DNA of 64,000 nucleotides, from positions 372,001 through 436,000 of the forward strand of contig JADQCE010000001.1 in NCBI GenBank assembly GCA_016278265.1, written 5' to 3'. Source of the stretch: Halothiobacillus sp. (GTDB lineage: Bacteria > Pseudomonadota > Gammaproteobacteria > Halothiobacillales > Halothiobacillaceae). This document shows, one piece after another, positions 36,827-46,474 of the stretch. The notes below the pieces were generated by a model. That model was not told the origin of the DNA. It did no database searches and saw only the letters and a list, made by a program, of their open reading frames with translations. Numbering within the stretch: position 1 is the first letter of the stretch; each line of letters starts with the position of its first letter. Both the position numbers and the translations under genes were made by a program.

Positions 36827-37759
36827 ATGGCCGCGATCATACCCGATAACCCGTCATCGTCCCAGCCTGCCGCGCGGCCTCGTCGAGACGCCGATTTCGG
36901 CGAGCTGACCACCCCGATCGTCGAGTCGCAGATCGACTCGCGCGACCCGGACGACCCCGTTGCGCGCCAGTTTCGAGTCGACCCGCGCGAGGCGCTCGAG
37001 GTGCCCGGTTTCGACGCCGACCCGGTGGGTGATCTGGCCGCCAATGCCGTGCCGGGCGTGCTGCACAAGTATCGCGGCCGGGCTTTGCTGGTGCTGACCG
37101 GCGCCTGTGCCGTGCATTGTCGTTACTGTTTTCGGCGCCATTTCCCCTACGGCGACCAGCGGCTCGACGAGCCCGCGCTCGAGCAGGCACTGGCCTATCT
37201 GGCCGCCGACCCGGAGATGACCGAGGTGATCCTCTCCGGCGGCGATCCGTTGGTGCTCAGTTCCCGCCGCCTGACGACGGTGGTAGAGCGTCTCGCTGCC
37301 TTGCCCCATCTGCGTCGCTTGCGTATCCACAGCCGCATTCCCACGGTCTCGCCCGAGCGGATCGACGAGGCGCTGTGCCGGACGCTGGCCACCTTTCCCG
37401 GCCAGGTGGTGCTGGTGGCGCACGTCAATCATCCGCGGGAACTGGGTGCCGAGAGCGCGGCGGCATTCGGGCGATTGCGCGATGCCGGGGTGACCTTGCT
37501 CAACCAGGCCGTGCTGCTGGAAGGGGTGAACAACGACACCGACGTGCTCGCCGAGTTGTCCGAGACCCTGTTCGAACAGGGGGTGTTGCCGTACTACCTG
37601 CACCAGCTCGACCCGGTGGCGGGCGCCGCCCACTTTGCAGTGGATGCCGACACCGGTCGAGAACGGATCGAGGCGCTGCGGGCGCGCCTGCCCGGTTATC
37701 TCGTGCCGCGATTCGTGGTCGAGCAGGCGGGCGAACCCAGCAAGACCCCGATCTCATGA
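36827..37759 (+). CDS. epmB: EF-P lysine 2,3-aminomutase
   Basis: This 310-residue radical SAM, pyridoxal-phosphate enzyme converts (S)-lysine to (R)-beta-lysine for EF-P. The cluster motif is C94-x3-C98-x2-C101 in [17 protein letters not shown]; the PLP-binding region is near the C-terminus, with [18 protein letters not shown]. The ATG at 36827 is preferred over a TTG six bases upstream. It is divergent from efp-epmA across 32 bp, so the complete modification set is in one place. Confidence 0.94.
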   Translation: MAAIIPDNPSSSQPAARPRRDADFGELTTPIVESQIDSRDPDDPVARQFRVDPREALEVPGFDADPVGDLAANAVPGVLHKYRGRALLVLTGACAVHCRYCFRRHFPYGDQRLDEPALEQALAYLAADPEMTEVILSGGDPLVLSSRRLTTVVERLAALPHLRRLRIHSRIPTVSPERIDEALCRTLATFPGQVVLVAHVNHPRELGAESAAAFGRLRDAGVTLLNQAVLLEGVNNDTDVLAELSETLFEQGVLPYYLHQLDPVAGAAHFAVDADTGRERIEALRARLPGYLVPRFVVEQAGEPSKTPIS

Positions 37760-37897
37760 CCCTCTGAGCGTGCCCTCGGGCGCGTCAAACGTGGATTCGA
37801 GCGGTTGCACTGAATACAGTATGATCGACGTTTGGCCCGGTTTTGCGGGGCGCATGGAGGCAACGTCCCCGCACGGGGACGAGAAAGGAGTTCGTCG

Positions 37898-39541
37898 ATG
37901 GCCGAATCACTTCAGCCACCCCGGTCACCCGCCGTGGGTGATCTCGAGACCTTGCTCGATCGAGTCGCGATCGCCGGCCCGACCGAGGCCGCCAGCCTGC
38001 TGGCTGGCTTTCTCGGTCGTACGGATCTCGAGGAGATCAGCGATGAGGCCCTTAGTGGCCTGATCGCCCAGCTCGGCCCCCAGGTCGAACGAACAGCCAA
38101 GGCACTGCGTCGCAGCCTGCGACAAAGCCCGTTGCCCATGTCGTCGCAGGCGCGAGGGCAGTTGACAGCACTGTTTACCCTGTATCGAGCGGCGCAGTCG
38201 CTCGCCAACCTGCGGTTGGGCCTTCCCCAGGGCGGCGATGTCGGACAAGCGCAGGCGACCGCCCATCGGCAGCGGGTCGAATGGGCCGCGAGTCTCATCG
38301 TCGATTGCTATCAGCTCTACGTGGGGGTGCCGCAGCCGCTGTACGCGGACCTGCACCAGTTCGCCCGCGCGGCCTGTCGTGATCTGGAGGCATCGCAGCC
38401 GGAGGCCTGGGACGCGATACGCGACGTCTACGTGGCAGTTTTGCTTCTGGGAATGGTCAATCCCTACGCACTGACCGTCGAGGAGATGGCGGTGCTCGAC
38501 CCCTGCCTGCGCGAAGTGGCCGGGGTCGTGGAGATCACGGCCGATCGGCCTTCCGGATCGGCCCGCTTTATCGACATGACCGGCCGACTTGCGCCGCACA
38601 TCGCCATCAGCGGCGGTAGAGCGAACCCGGACGGTGCCGTGTACCTGGGGGTCGATGCCCTCTATCAGCGTGAGACGATCGAGGGACTCGCGGCCGAGTG
38701 TCGGGTGGCCCTGCGGGGATTCCTGCACCGGCTGCAGTTTTTCCTGAGTTCGCGCGAGGCGCGCCGCCACGACTACCTCGAGCAGGAGATCGGCGAGCGG
38801 TCATTGATCACCATCGGTTTTCACAGCGTGCATCACCGGCTGCTCGATGACATGCTCTACAGCCTGCGCGCCTCGCAGCACCTGACCTTCTCGGGGCTGG
38901 ACTGGGAAGGGCTGGAACGGCCGGTTCATGGCCAGGTGAAGGAAGGGCCGAGCATCCATGACTTCAAGCTCGAAATCGACTCGGGGGGGCGGAACGATGT
39001 CGACTGGGAGGCCATGCCGGGCGCCGAAGGCCGACCGGCGACGCCACGCCTCAACGAGCCGGCCACCTGGGATGTGGTCAACCTTTCCGAGCGCGGGCTG
39101 CGACTTCACTGGCGGCTGGCCGACAACAGCCGGGCGGCGGTCGACGAACTGATCCTCATCGAGCGGGACCCAGACGAGGAGGTCGGTGGTCTGGCCGCCG
39201 TCATCGGGGTAGGTATCATTCGCTGGGTGCGCCACCTCGATCACGACAACCGCACGATCGACATGGGCGTCGAGCGTCTGCCGGGCAACTGGATGGCGTA
39301 TTTCGCCCATCCGGCCGAGGAGACGTTGCATGGCGCCGGAACCTGGCCGGTGCTCGCCTGCATCGACGGTGAGCAGATCGATCGACTTATCCTACCGCCG
39401 GCTCTTGCCGATCGTGGTCGCCGCGTGACCGTGATCCGCGAGCAGGGTGCGGACATGCACGTCAACTTGGAGCGGATCGTGATGGTGGGTTCCCATCTGC
39501 TCGTGATGGAAACAAGCCCCGACAAGGGAGGCAATTCGTGA
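37898..39541 (+). CDS. PilZ-like protein coupled to a FimX-like receptor
   Basis: This 547-residue cytoplasmic protein has a long helical N-terminal region (about 1-400) without a motif I can name, containing FHSVHHRLLDDMLYSL, and a C-terminal beta-rich domain with VVNLSERGLRLHWRL. The NLSERG element resembles the D/NxSxxG half of a PilZ c-di-GMP site, but the RxxxR half is not evident. Its stop overlaps the GTG start of the next gene, a FimX-like protein, so the two are translationally coupled. A c-di-GMP-related or pilus-related function is inferred only from this. The frame starts earlier at 37832, but the ATG at 37898 fits better. Confidence 0.7.
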   Translation: MAESLQPPRSPAVGDLETLLDRVAIAGPTEAASLLAGFLGRTDLEEISDEALSGLIAQLGPQVERTAKALRRSLRQSPLPMSSQARGQLTALFTLYRAAQSLANLRLGLPQGGDVGQAQATAHRQRVEWAASLIVDCYQLYVGVPQPLYADLHQFARAACRDLEASQPEAWDAIRDVYVAVLLLGMVNPYALTVEEMAVLDPCLREVAGVVEITADRPSGSARFIDMTGRLAPHIAISGGRANPDGAVYLGVDALYQRETIEGLAAECRVALRGFLHRLQFFLSSREARRHDYLEQEIGERSLITIGFHSVHHRLLDDMLYSLRASQHLTFSGLDWEGLERPVHGQVKEGPSIHDFKLEIDSGGRNDVDWEAMPGAEGRPATPRLNEPATWDVVNLSERGLRLHWRLADNSRAAVDELILIERDPDEEVGGLAAVIGVGIIRWVRHLDHDNRTIDMGVERLPGNWMAYFAHPAEETLHGAGTWPVLACIDGEQIDRLILPPALADRGRRVTVIREQGADMHVNLERIVMVGSHLLVMETSPDKGGNS

Positions 39542-41631
39542 CGCCCATCGAAACCGTTGAAAACACCCCGTTTTCCATCCTGCATATCATCGGCTCGGTC
39601 AACGACTCGATCGCCCTGCGCGGCGAGTTGCGCAACGCCGGTCTGCAGGCATCCGTGCACAACGCCGCCGATTTCGATGGCGCGCGCCACGAAATCACAC
39701 GCACTCCGGTCGACATCATCTACATCGAGTACGGCGCCAATGCCGCCGAGATGCTGACCGCGCTCCGCGAACTGGCCGCCCGCGAGCCGGCACTGGCCGG
39801 TGTGCCGATGGTTGTCTACGACGACATCGGCGGGGTCGAGGAGGTCGAGGCGTTTCTCGAGGCCGGCGCGTTCTCGGTGATCACCCACGAGTCGTTGGTC
39901 GAACCGCTGCTGGTGCGCGCCGTCGCCTTCGCGTTGCTCTACCAGGATCGCGAGCGCAAGGCCGCCCAGCTTTCCAAGTCCGAGCTGCGCTGTCAGAAGC
40001 TGATCGACGGCTCGTCCGAGGCGGTTGCCTACCTGCAGGATGGGCTGCACATCTACGCCAACCAGACCTACCTCGACCTGCTGGGCTTCACCAGTATCGA
40101 CGAGTTGCGCGAGGAGCCCATTCTCGACCTGGCTGCCGGCGATTCGGCCCAGCGTCTGAAGACCTTTCTCAAGACCGAGGACGCCGAGGACACCTTTACC
40201 CTCAAGACCAACGGCGGTCACGAGATCGAGGTGCGGATTCACAGCACCGCCGCCTCCTTTGATGGCGAGCCCTGCCTGCAGATCTTCGCCACGCAGATAA
40301 AGGAAGACGTGGCCGACATCTCCGAGCAACTCGAGTACTTCGCCCGCCGCGACTTGCTCACCGGCCTGTACAACCGCAACTACCTGTTCGAGCAGATCGA
40401 GGCGCGCCGTGGCGAGATCGTCAACGGTGACGAGCAGGAGACCGGGGCGTTGCTGCTGTTCGAGATCCTCAACCACGACGAGATCAAGCGCCATATCGGT
40501 ACCACCGGCATGGACAACCTGCTGACCGAATTCGGCAAGAAGGTCGAGGAGCGGGTCGGCGGCCAGGGCCTGGTGGCGCGCCATGGCGCGTTCTCTTTCC
40601 TGATATTGCTGGGCAGGCTCGACCGCCACCGGACCGCTGATCTGGCCAATGCGCTCAACGAACTCGCCCGCGAGTATGTCTACACCCAGGGCACCACCTC
40701 GGTGACCGTCTCGACGTCGGCCGGCTACCTGGTGCTCGACGAGAATTCCCCGCCGAATGCCGCCGAACTGGTCGACCGGGTGGAGCGCGCCTCCAACCGC
40801 TCGGCCCAGGAGGGGCAGTACCAGTCGCGCCTGTACGAGCCCGATCTCAAGACCGCCTCCGAGCGGGAACAGGACGAGACCTGGGCGCGCAAGATCAAGA
40901 CGGCCCTACGCGAAAGCCGCTTCTCGCTGGTGTTCCAGCCGATTGTCTCGCTGACGGGTGATCGCGAGATCAGTCGCTACGAGGTGTTCGTGCGGATGCT
41001 CGACGAGGACGGCAGCCTGATCTCGCCGGCTGAGTTCCTCTCGCAGGCCGAACGCGGCGATCTGATCCAGTCGATCGACCGCTGGGTCGTGCTCTCGGCG
41101 GTCAAGCAGATTCACAACGGCGTCAAGAACGGCGAAAAACCCAAGCTCTACATCCGCATCAGCGACGCCTCGCTCCACGATCCCGAGTTCACCAAGTGGC
41201 TCACCCAGCGGCTGCAGATGACCCGCCTGCCGGACACCTTGCTCGCCATTCAGGTCTCGGTCGACAAGGCCGGCCACGCCCTGAGGCACCTGTCCGACAT
41301 GCAGGAGGCGCTGAGTCCGCTGGGTGGAGAGCTGATCCTGGATGGCCTCGGCTCCGGTGAAGATGGCTTTCGCATCCTGGACCATCTGCCGGTGTCGACG
41401 ATCAAGATCTCTCGGCCGTTGCTGGAGAATTTCGCCCAGGAGAGCGCCAACCAGGAGCGGGTCGGCGAGGTGGTGCAGCACGCCAAGCAGGAGGGCATGG
41501 CGGTAATCGTGCCCAACGTCGAGAACGCGGCCAGCCTGCAGATCCTCTGGCCGATGGGCGTGGATTTCGTGCAAGGCGACTTTATCCAGGCACCACAGGA
41601 AAGCCTTGAGTTCGATTTCGCGCAGTTCTGA
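39538..41631 (+). CDS. fimX: FimX-like c-di-GMP receptor (REC-PAS-GGDEF-EAL, degenerate)
   Basis: This 697-residue protein has a receiver-like domain (about 1-135) without a clear phosphoacceptor, a PAS domain (about 150-255), a GGDEF domain (about 265-430) and an EAL domain (about 445-690). Both output domains are degenerate: the GGDEF signature reads HGAFS at 349-353 and the EAL signature reads EVF at 482-484. This matches P. aeruginosa FimX, which binds c-di-GMP without making or degrading it and controls type IV pilus assembly through PilZ and PilB. GTG start at 39538 with GGGAGG upstream, overlapping the preceding PilZ-like gene. pilZ itself is at 1456. Confidence 0.85.
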   Translation: MTPIETVENTPFSILHIIGSVNDSIALRGELRNAGLQASVHNAADFDGARHEITRTPVDIIYIEYGANAAEMLTALRELAAREPALAGVPMVVYDDIGGVEEVEAFLEAGAFSVITHESLVEPLLVRAVAFALLYQDRERKAAQLSKSELRCQKLIDGSSEAVAYLQDGLHIYANQTYLDLLGFTSIDELREEPILDLAAGDSAQRLKTFLKTEDAEDTFTLKTNGGHEIEVRIHSTAASFDGEPCLQIFATQIKEDVADISEQLEYFARRDLLTGLYNRNYLFEQIEARRGEIVNGDEQETGALLLFEILNHDEIKRHIGTTGMDNLLTEFGKKVEERVGGQGLVARHGAFSFLILLGRLDRHRTADLANALNELAREYVYTQGTTSVTVSTSAGYLVLDENSPPNAAELVDRVERASNRSAQEGQYQSRLYEPDLKTASEREQDETWARKIKTALRESRFSLVFQPIVSLTGDREISRYEVFVRMLDEDGSLISPAEFLSQAERGDLIQSIDRWVVLSAVKQIHNGVKNGEKPKLYIRISDASLHDPEFTKWLTQRLQMTRLPDTLLAIQVSVDKAGHALRHLSDMQEALSPLGGELILDGLGSGEDGFRILDHLPVSTIKISRPLLENFAQESANQERVGEVVQHAKQEGMAVIVPNVENAASLQILWPMGVDFVQGDFIQAPQESLEFDFAQF

Positions 41632-41731
41632 CGGTCGGTTCTCCGCGCTGCAAACGGGCGCATATCCGGGCTACCATTGTCGCCGCCCGGCACGCGTCCG
41701 GGTCATCCATCCACACCCGAGAGCCGACGCC

Positions 41732-42178
41732 GTGACGGACGCCGACCAACCGCTTGCCCCGCCCCTGCCCACCACGTTGTCCACCGACCGGATCCTGGTG
41801 CAGGGGCTCGAGTTCGAGACCATCATCGGCATCCTGCCCGGCGAGCGGGAAACCCCGCAGCCGCTGCGGGTCGACCTAGTGCTCGAGGTCGACTCCTTCC
41901 GGCAGGCCGTAGTCAGCGAGCACATTGACCAGACGGCCGATTACGCCGCCGTCTCGCGTCGTGTGATTGAAATCGCCCGCGAGGGCCGCTTCCAGCTGGT
42001 CGAAACACTGGCCGAGCGCTGCTGTCAGGCCTTGTTGGACGAATTCCCCGTCCGCCGGGTCACGTTGCGCGCGATCAAGCCTCATGCGCTGGCCGAGGCG
42101 GCGGGCGTAGGGGTGGAGATCACCCGCGAGGCGGCCAGCCACACTGCCCGGGAGGCGGCGGCCGGGGAGGGCGCATGA
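41732..42178 (+). CDS. folB: Dihydroneopterin aldolase
   Basis: This 148-residue enzyme of folate synthesis cleaves dihydroneopterin to 6-hydroxymethyl-dihydropterin and glycolaldehyde. The core starts DRILVQGLEFETIIGILPGE, with DYAAVSRRVIEIA, the catalytic Glu in FQLVETLAERC and the lysine in AIKPHAL. GTG at 41732 is the best start, giving a short proline-rich N-terminus. It overlaps the next gene by ATGA at 42175. Confidence 0.92.
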   Translation: MTDADQPLAPPLPTTLSTDRILVQGLEFETIIGILPGERETPQPLRVDLVLEVDSFRQAVVSEHIDQTADYAAVSRRVIEIAREGRFQLVETLAERCCQALLDEFPVRRVTLRAIKPHALAEAAGVGVEITREAASHTAREAAAGEGA

Positions 42179-43359
42179 GCCCCGGTTCACGCCAGGAAGG
42201 ATTCGAGCTGCCGACACCCAGCTCGGCGGATCAGGCCAAGAGCCTCGAGCTGATCGAGCAGCTTGTCGAGCGGATGCACGACGGCCCCCTAACGTTCGCC
42301 GATTACATGGCCACCGTCCTGTATCACCCCACGCTGGGTTACTACGGCAGCGGCCAGGTCGCCTTCGGTGCGGACGGCGATTTCATCACCGCCCCGGAGC
42401 GCTCGCGGTTCTTCACGGCCGGGCTGGCCTATGAGTGGCACCAGGCGCACGCGGCCGACCTGGGCGGCGAGATCCTCGAGATTGGCGCCGGCTCCGGGCG
42501 ATTGGCCATCGATCTCCTCGAACGGCTGGCCGCGGACGACGCGCTGCCCGAGCGTTACACCATCCTCGAGATCTCGCCGGCACTCGCCGCCCGCCAGGCA
42601 CAGAACCTGCGCGAATCGCTGCCCCCCGCACTGGTCGAGCGCGTGCGCTGGATCGATGCCTGGTCGCAACTCGATTGGTCGGGCGGCATCGTGGTCGCCA
42701 ACGAGGTGCTCGACGCCATGCCGGTGGAGCGATTCCGCTGGTGGCCGGGCCAGCCGGAGACGGCCGAACGCTTGATGGTGGGCTTCGACGGCCAGCGGTT
42801 CGTCTGGAACCATCAGCCGGCCGACGCACCATTGCAGGCGGCGGTCGAGGCGATCAGCGCGCGTGTCGAGCAGCCCATCGTCACCCCCCGCCAAACGGTG
42901 CTCGCGGAATACAATCCCGATCTCGCCGTCTGGTTGGGCGAGATGAGCGCGGCGCTCGGGGTCGGCGGGGAAACCTGGGTCTACCTGTTCGACTACGGTG
43001 GCCACACCGCCGACATCTACCGGGGTGACCGGACCGAGGGCACGCTCAAGTGTCATTACCGGCACCTGGCCCACGAAGACCCCTTCGTGTATCCGGGGTT
43101 GCAAGACATCACCGCCTGGGTGGACTTTCAGGCCGTTGAACAGGCCGCGCGCGAGGCCGGTTTCGCCATCGACGGCGAGCGCAGCCAAGCCCAGTGGCTG
43201 CTGGGCACCGACGTGCCTACACTGGTCGAGCGCGAATTGCAGGCATGTGATTCGCTGACCGATCAGGCCCGCCTGGCGCAGGAATTCCGCGAGCTGGTCA
43301 TGCCCACCGAGATGGGCGAGCGCTTTCGCGTGATGCGACTGCGACTAGGGAAAGTCTGA
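42175..43359 (+). CDS. MidA/NDUFAF7-family SAM-dependent methyltransferase (DUF185)
   Basis: This 394-residue protein belongs to the DUF185 family, whose mitochondrial member NDUFAF7 methylates an arginine of complex I. Signature segments are PLTFADYMATVLYHPTLGYY, FITAPERSRFFTAGLA, the SAM motif EILEIGAGSGRLAIDLLE, and NEVLDAMPVERF. The last codons and the TGA lie inside a dispersed repeat fragment (43346-43405), so the C-terminus LGKV may differ from that of relatives. It is translationally coupled to folB. Confidence 0.9.
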   Translation: MSPGSRQEGFELPTPSSADQAKSLELIEQLVERMHDGPLTFADYMATVLYHPTLGYYGSGQVAFGADGDFITAPERSRFFTAGLAYEWHQAHAADLGGEILEIGAGSGRLAIDLLERLAADDALPERYTILEISPALAARQAQNLRESLPPALVERVRWIDAWSQLDWSGGIVVANEVLDAMPVERFRWWPGQPETAERLMVGFDGQRFVWNHQPADAPLQAAVEAISARVEQPIVTPRQTVLAEYNPDLAVWLGEMSAALGVGGETWVYLFDYGGHTADIYRGDRTEGTLKCHYRHLAHEDPFVYPGLQDITAWVDFQAVEQAAREAGFAIDGERSQAQWLLGTDVPTLVERELQACDSLTDQARLAQEFRELVMPTEMGERFRVMRLRLGKV

Positions 43360-43405
43360 ACGAATGCCATACCACTCTGGCTTGGCGAGTCGTTCAGAGT
43401 TTCCC
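43346..43405. repeat. Internally deleted derivative of the structured element, copy C
   Basis: TAGGGAAAGTCTGAACGA at the left pairs with TCGTTCAGAGTTTCCC at the right. The left 32 bp after TA match copy B at 28 positions, including ATGCCATACC and CTCTG, but almost the whole interior is missing. Relative to copy B two base pairs in the stem have changed on both arms (C-G to A-T and A-T to G-C). It carries the stop codon of the preceding gene and could act as a terminator-like hairpin between convergent genes. Confidence 0.8.
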
Positions 43406-43416
43406 CGGGCGACTGA

Positions 43417-44199
43417 TCAGGTCGGCGTGGACGTCCCGTCGAGGCGTTGAATCGCGCCCGACTCGCCCTTTTCCAGCCAATCGAGGAGTGCCGGCATCAC
43501 GGCGCACGGTGGTTGGCGATCGTCTGGGCGTTCGCCGGGGAAGCGCGCATGGCGAAGGCGACTGTTGACCGCGCCGGGGTCAAAGCCGGTAATCCACACC
43601 TTCGGCGTTTCCGCCGCCCATTGCCGGATCATCCGTTCGACCCCGGCGTGCGCAATGTCGTGGGCGCTGCCGTAGGCCTCGGTGCCGCGGTCGGTGAAGA
43701 ACAGCACCCGCGGCCGCTCCGATTGCTCCAGCAGTGGCCACGCACTGCGGGTCAGGGCAAACGGCGCGGTCAGGTTGACGTGCAGGCTTTCCTGGAACTT
43801 CATCAGGTCGGCCTGGGCGAGCGGGGCGAGTTCACCGGCGGTGCCCATGGCATGGACCAGCATGTCCAGGCGGCCGAAGGCCTGCTCGATGCCCTCGACG
43901 AGGGTGGCGTAGTCCTCCGGCGCGGCGCCCGAGAAATCCACCGGCTGGATGACGGGTGGCTCGCCGCGGGCCTCGGCGGGCACCTCGGGCAGCACTCGCT
44001 GGTTGATGTCATCGGCCAGCCGGTCGAGCTGATCGAGCTTGCGGCCCAGCAGGATCACCGTCGCGCCGCGGGCGGCCAGCGTCTGGGCGGTGGCGGTGCC
44101 CAGCGCACCGGTCGCGCCATTGATCAGCACGACCTGGCCGGCGAACGAGGTGTCTGTCGACGAATCGGCGGCCGTATTGGGGGAGAGGGAGTCGGTCAT
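43417..44199 (-). CDS. Short-chain dehydrogenase/reductase family protein lacking the YxxxK motif
   Basis: This 260-residue protein has the SDR cofactor site NGATGALGTATAQTLAARG at 27-45, the LVHAMGTAGELAPL region in place of NNAG, and a YciK-like overall order. At the catalytic position it reads AYGSAHDIAHAG, so neither the Tyr nor the Lys of YxxxK is in place. It may bind a dinucleotide without catalysing a standard SDR reaction, or use other residues. It follows the squalene/phytoene synthase-like gene by 58 bp on the same strand. Confidence 0.8.
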   Translation of the reverse strand: MTDSLSPNTAADSSTDTSFAGQVVLINGATGALGTATAQTLAARGATVILLGRKLDQLDRLADDINQRVLPEVPAEARGEPPVIQPVDFSGAAPEDYATLVEGIEQAFGRLDMLVHAMGTAGELAPLAQADLMKFQESLHVNLTAPFALTRSAWPLLEQSERPRVLFFTDRGTEAYGSAHDIAHAGVERMIRQWAAETPKVWITGFDPGAVNSRLRHARFPGERPDDRQPPCAVMPALLDWLEKGESGAIQRLDGTSTPT

Positions 44200-44257
44200 C
44201 GGGATGTCTCGGGAGTGTGAGCCCGTGATGATCGGGCTGGAGGGTCGATGGTTCGGG

Positions 44258-45133
44258 TTACCAGGAGGCGCGCCAGGCAAGCCACCATTGGCGCACGGGA
44301 CTGATTTCAACGCGGCCTCCGGTGAGTTCCGCGGGCGCCTCCTGCATTAGCCGCAGATGCTCGCGGTCGATGGCGCGCAAGATGCGGAACAGGCGCGGCG
44401 GGCGGCCGCTCGCCTGCCAGTCGCTCAAGCCTGCGTGAATGGTGTCGAGCTCGTCGCGGAACAGGGCTTGGCGATCGGCTGGTGCCGGTTCGCGGTACAG
44501 GTCGGCCTCGTCCAGCCCGAAGCGATTGAGGGTGTCCTGCGGCAGGTAGACCCGCCCGATGCGCGCGTGGCGCCCCAGCAGCCGGGCGCGGTCGAGGCGC
44601 CCATGCCAGCGCCCTAACTGGGCCGCGGCCTCGATCTGCTCGTCGGGCAGGTCGAGCAGGCGACCGTACAGGGCAAACAGGCTGGCGTAGCGCGCGTCGA
44701 GAAAGGCCTCCAGATCCGCCTCGGCGGCAAAGCCCTCGTATTCGAGCTCGATGCGCGCCGCACCCAGCCGCTCTTCCAGTCGGGCGATCAGCGGTGAGTC
44801 CTGGCGCCGCGCTTCCTCGCCCAGGCCGATCTCGTCGAGCCCCGCGGCGAGGGACTGGATCACCGGATGCTCGGCTCGCCCCTTGGTCATACCGAGTAGT
44901 GCCTCGCGCCACCAGTCGAGCTTGGCCATGGCTACCTGCGGCTCGCTGACGGTTTCCGGGATCTCGGCCAGCGAGACATCCAGCGCGCGCAGGGCCGTGA
45001 CCGCCCGCTGCCGAGCAGGTGGCAGTTTGAGGCTGGCCAGCCGGAAGGCGCTGCCCACCGGGCGGGCGAGGCGCTCGCATTCGGCGGCCGCCAGATGGGG
45101 CTCGACCGACGGGCGGGAGGATTCGTCATTCAT
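44258..45133 (-). CDS. Squalene/phytoene synthase-family protein
   Basis: This 291-residue, all-helical protein belongs to the squalene/phytoene synthase superfamily. [23 protein letters not shown] and KLDWWREAL correspond to the N-terminal part of the family, and [34 protein letters not shown] to the C-terminal part. The two Asp-rich DxxxD substrate motifs of true synthases are not clear, so it resembles the non-enzymatic NDUFAF6-type branch as much as a synthase. The ATG at 45133 gives a natural start. Confidence 0.75.
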   Translation of the reverse strand: MNDESSRPSVEPHLAAAECERLARPVGSAFRLASLKLPPARQRAVTALRALDVSLAEIPETVSEPQVAMAKLDWWREALLGMTKGRAEHPVIQSLAAGLDEIGLGEEARRQDSPLIARLEERLGAARIELEYEGFAAEADLEAFLDARYASLFALYGRLLDLPDEQIEAAAQLGRWHGRLDRARLLGRHARIGRVYLPQDTLNRFGLDEADLYREPAPADRQALFRDELDTIHAGLSDWQASGRPPRLFRILRAIDREHLRLMQEAPAELTGGRVEISPVRQWWLAWRASW

Positions 45134-45274
45134 GGGTCGGATTCTACCAGTTCCCTTGCGCCTCCAGCCGGGGATCGGGTTCCCCTCGACCCTCAAGAAA
45201 TGGTTCGTCCGACCGATACAGGTGTCAGCGTCTATTCTTTCCCGCCATCAATCTCGAGCAAGGTGCCATCCACC

Positions 45275-46456
45275 ATGAGCCAACCCAGCATCCTGCGTCG
45301 CCTGAAATGGTCCTTTGTCGGCATGGGCGTCGTCATGGGAGCGATCTTCCCGGTGTTCGCGTCGTTCTTCGTTGAATTTCGCCAGGGCATGCTGGGCTGG
45401 TTCGTGGTCGGCTGTCTCGGGGCGGGCCTGACCGTGGGGTTCGTCAACTACGAGCTCGCGCACCTGATCCTGCTGCGGCGGATGGGCGCCCTGGCGCGCC
45501 TGGCCGGTGCCGTGCGTGACGGCAATCTCACCGAGAAATGCCAGATCGTGAGCCACGACTCGCTCGGCGAGATCGTGACCAGCGTCAACGGCATGATCGA
45601 CCAGTTGCATGCGCAGATGGGAGATCTCAATCGCAGCAGCGATTCGCTGTCCGCCGCCGCCGGCAGTCTCGACGAGAGCGTCTCCAGCGTGATGTCGGCA
45701 CAGGGCCGGGTTCAGGCGCAGCGCGAGCGCACCCTCGGCGAGGCCCGTGAGGTGGCCGACGGCGGCGGGCGGTTGGTTGATGCAATCCACGAGGCCGGAC
45801 ACCAGGCCGGCGAATTGCAGTCGCGAGCCGAGCAGACCCGTGGCCAGGTCGGCGATAGCGTGGACTCGATTACCCGGTCACAGGAGCGCGTCAAGGAAAC
45901 CGCCGGGCTGATCACCTCGCTGGTGGCGGCGCGCGATCGGATCAGCGGGATGACCGCGACCATCGACGCGGTCGCCCAGCAGACCAACCTGCTGGCATTG
46001 AATGCCGCAATCGAGTCGGCGCGTGCCGGTGAACACGGTCGTGGTTTTGCGGTGGTCGCCGATGAGGTGCGCAAGCTCGCCGGGCGCAGTGGCGAGGCCG
46101 CCCAAGAGATCGGTCTGGTGATGGAAACTCTGGGGCGTGACGTGACCGCTGCCGACGAGAAGATGCAGGAGGCCAGCCGCTACTCCGCGGATGCCGAGCG
46201 GTCGTTGCAAACCGCTTCCGGGGGACTGTCCGGGATGCTCGAATCGGTGGCGGACACGGTCAAGCTCACCGAGGAGGCGGCCAGCCACGGCCAGCGTCAC
46301 CAGACGGCCATCGAGCAACTGACCGCGGATCTCAACTCGCTGATCGAGGTGGTCGAACGCAATGGCGAAACCATGCAGACGGCCAACGCGGCGGTTGACT
46401 CGGTCAATCGCGAGGCGGATCGCCTGGCCAGCCAGGTGGCGCGCTTCCGTCTTTGA
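45275..46456 (+). CDS. Methyl-accepting chemotaxis protein without periplasmic sensor domain
   Basis: This 393-residue chemoreceptor has two closely spaced membrane helices (about 13-33 and 40-58) with a loop of only a few residues, a HAMP-like linker with [18 protein letters not shown], and a coiled-coil signalling domain. The hairpin tip that contacts CheA and CheW reads [20 protein letters not shown], then [20 protein letters not shown]. With no periplasmic ligand domain it probably senses a membrane or cytoplasmic cue. It may feed the flagellum encoded at 23-28 kb. Confidence 0.92.
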   Translation: MSQPSILRRLKWSFVGMGVVMGAIFPVFASFFVEFRQGMLGWFVVGCLGAGLTVGFVNYELAHLILLRRMGALARLAGAVRDGNLTEKCQIVSHDSLGEIVTSVNGMIDQLHAQMGDLNRSSDSLSAAAGSLDESVSSVMSAQGRVQAQRERTLGEAREVADGGGRLVDAIHEAGHQAGELQSRAEQTRGQVGDSVDSITRSQERVKETAGLITSLVAARDRISGMTATIDAVAQQTNLLALNAAIESARAGEHGRGFAVVADEVRKLAGRSGEAAQEIGLVMETLGRDVTAADEKMQEASRYSADAERSLQTASGGLSGMLESVADTVKLTEEAASHGQRHQTAIEQLTADLNSLIEVVERNGETMQTANAAVDSVNREADRLASQVARFRL

Positions 46457-46474
46457 CCCCTGACTGCGGCTGGT

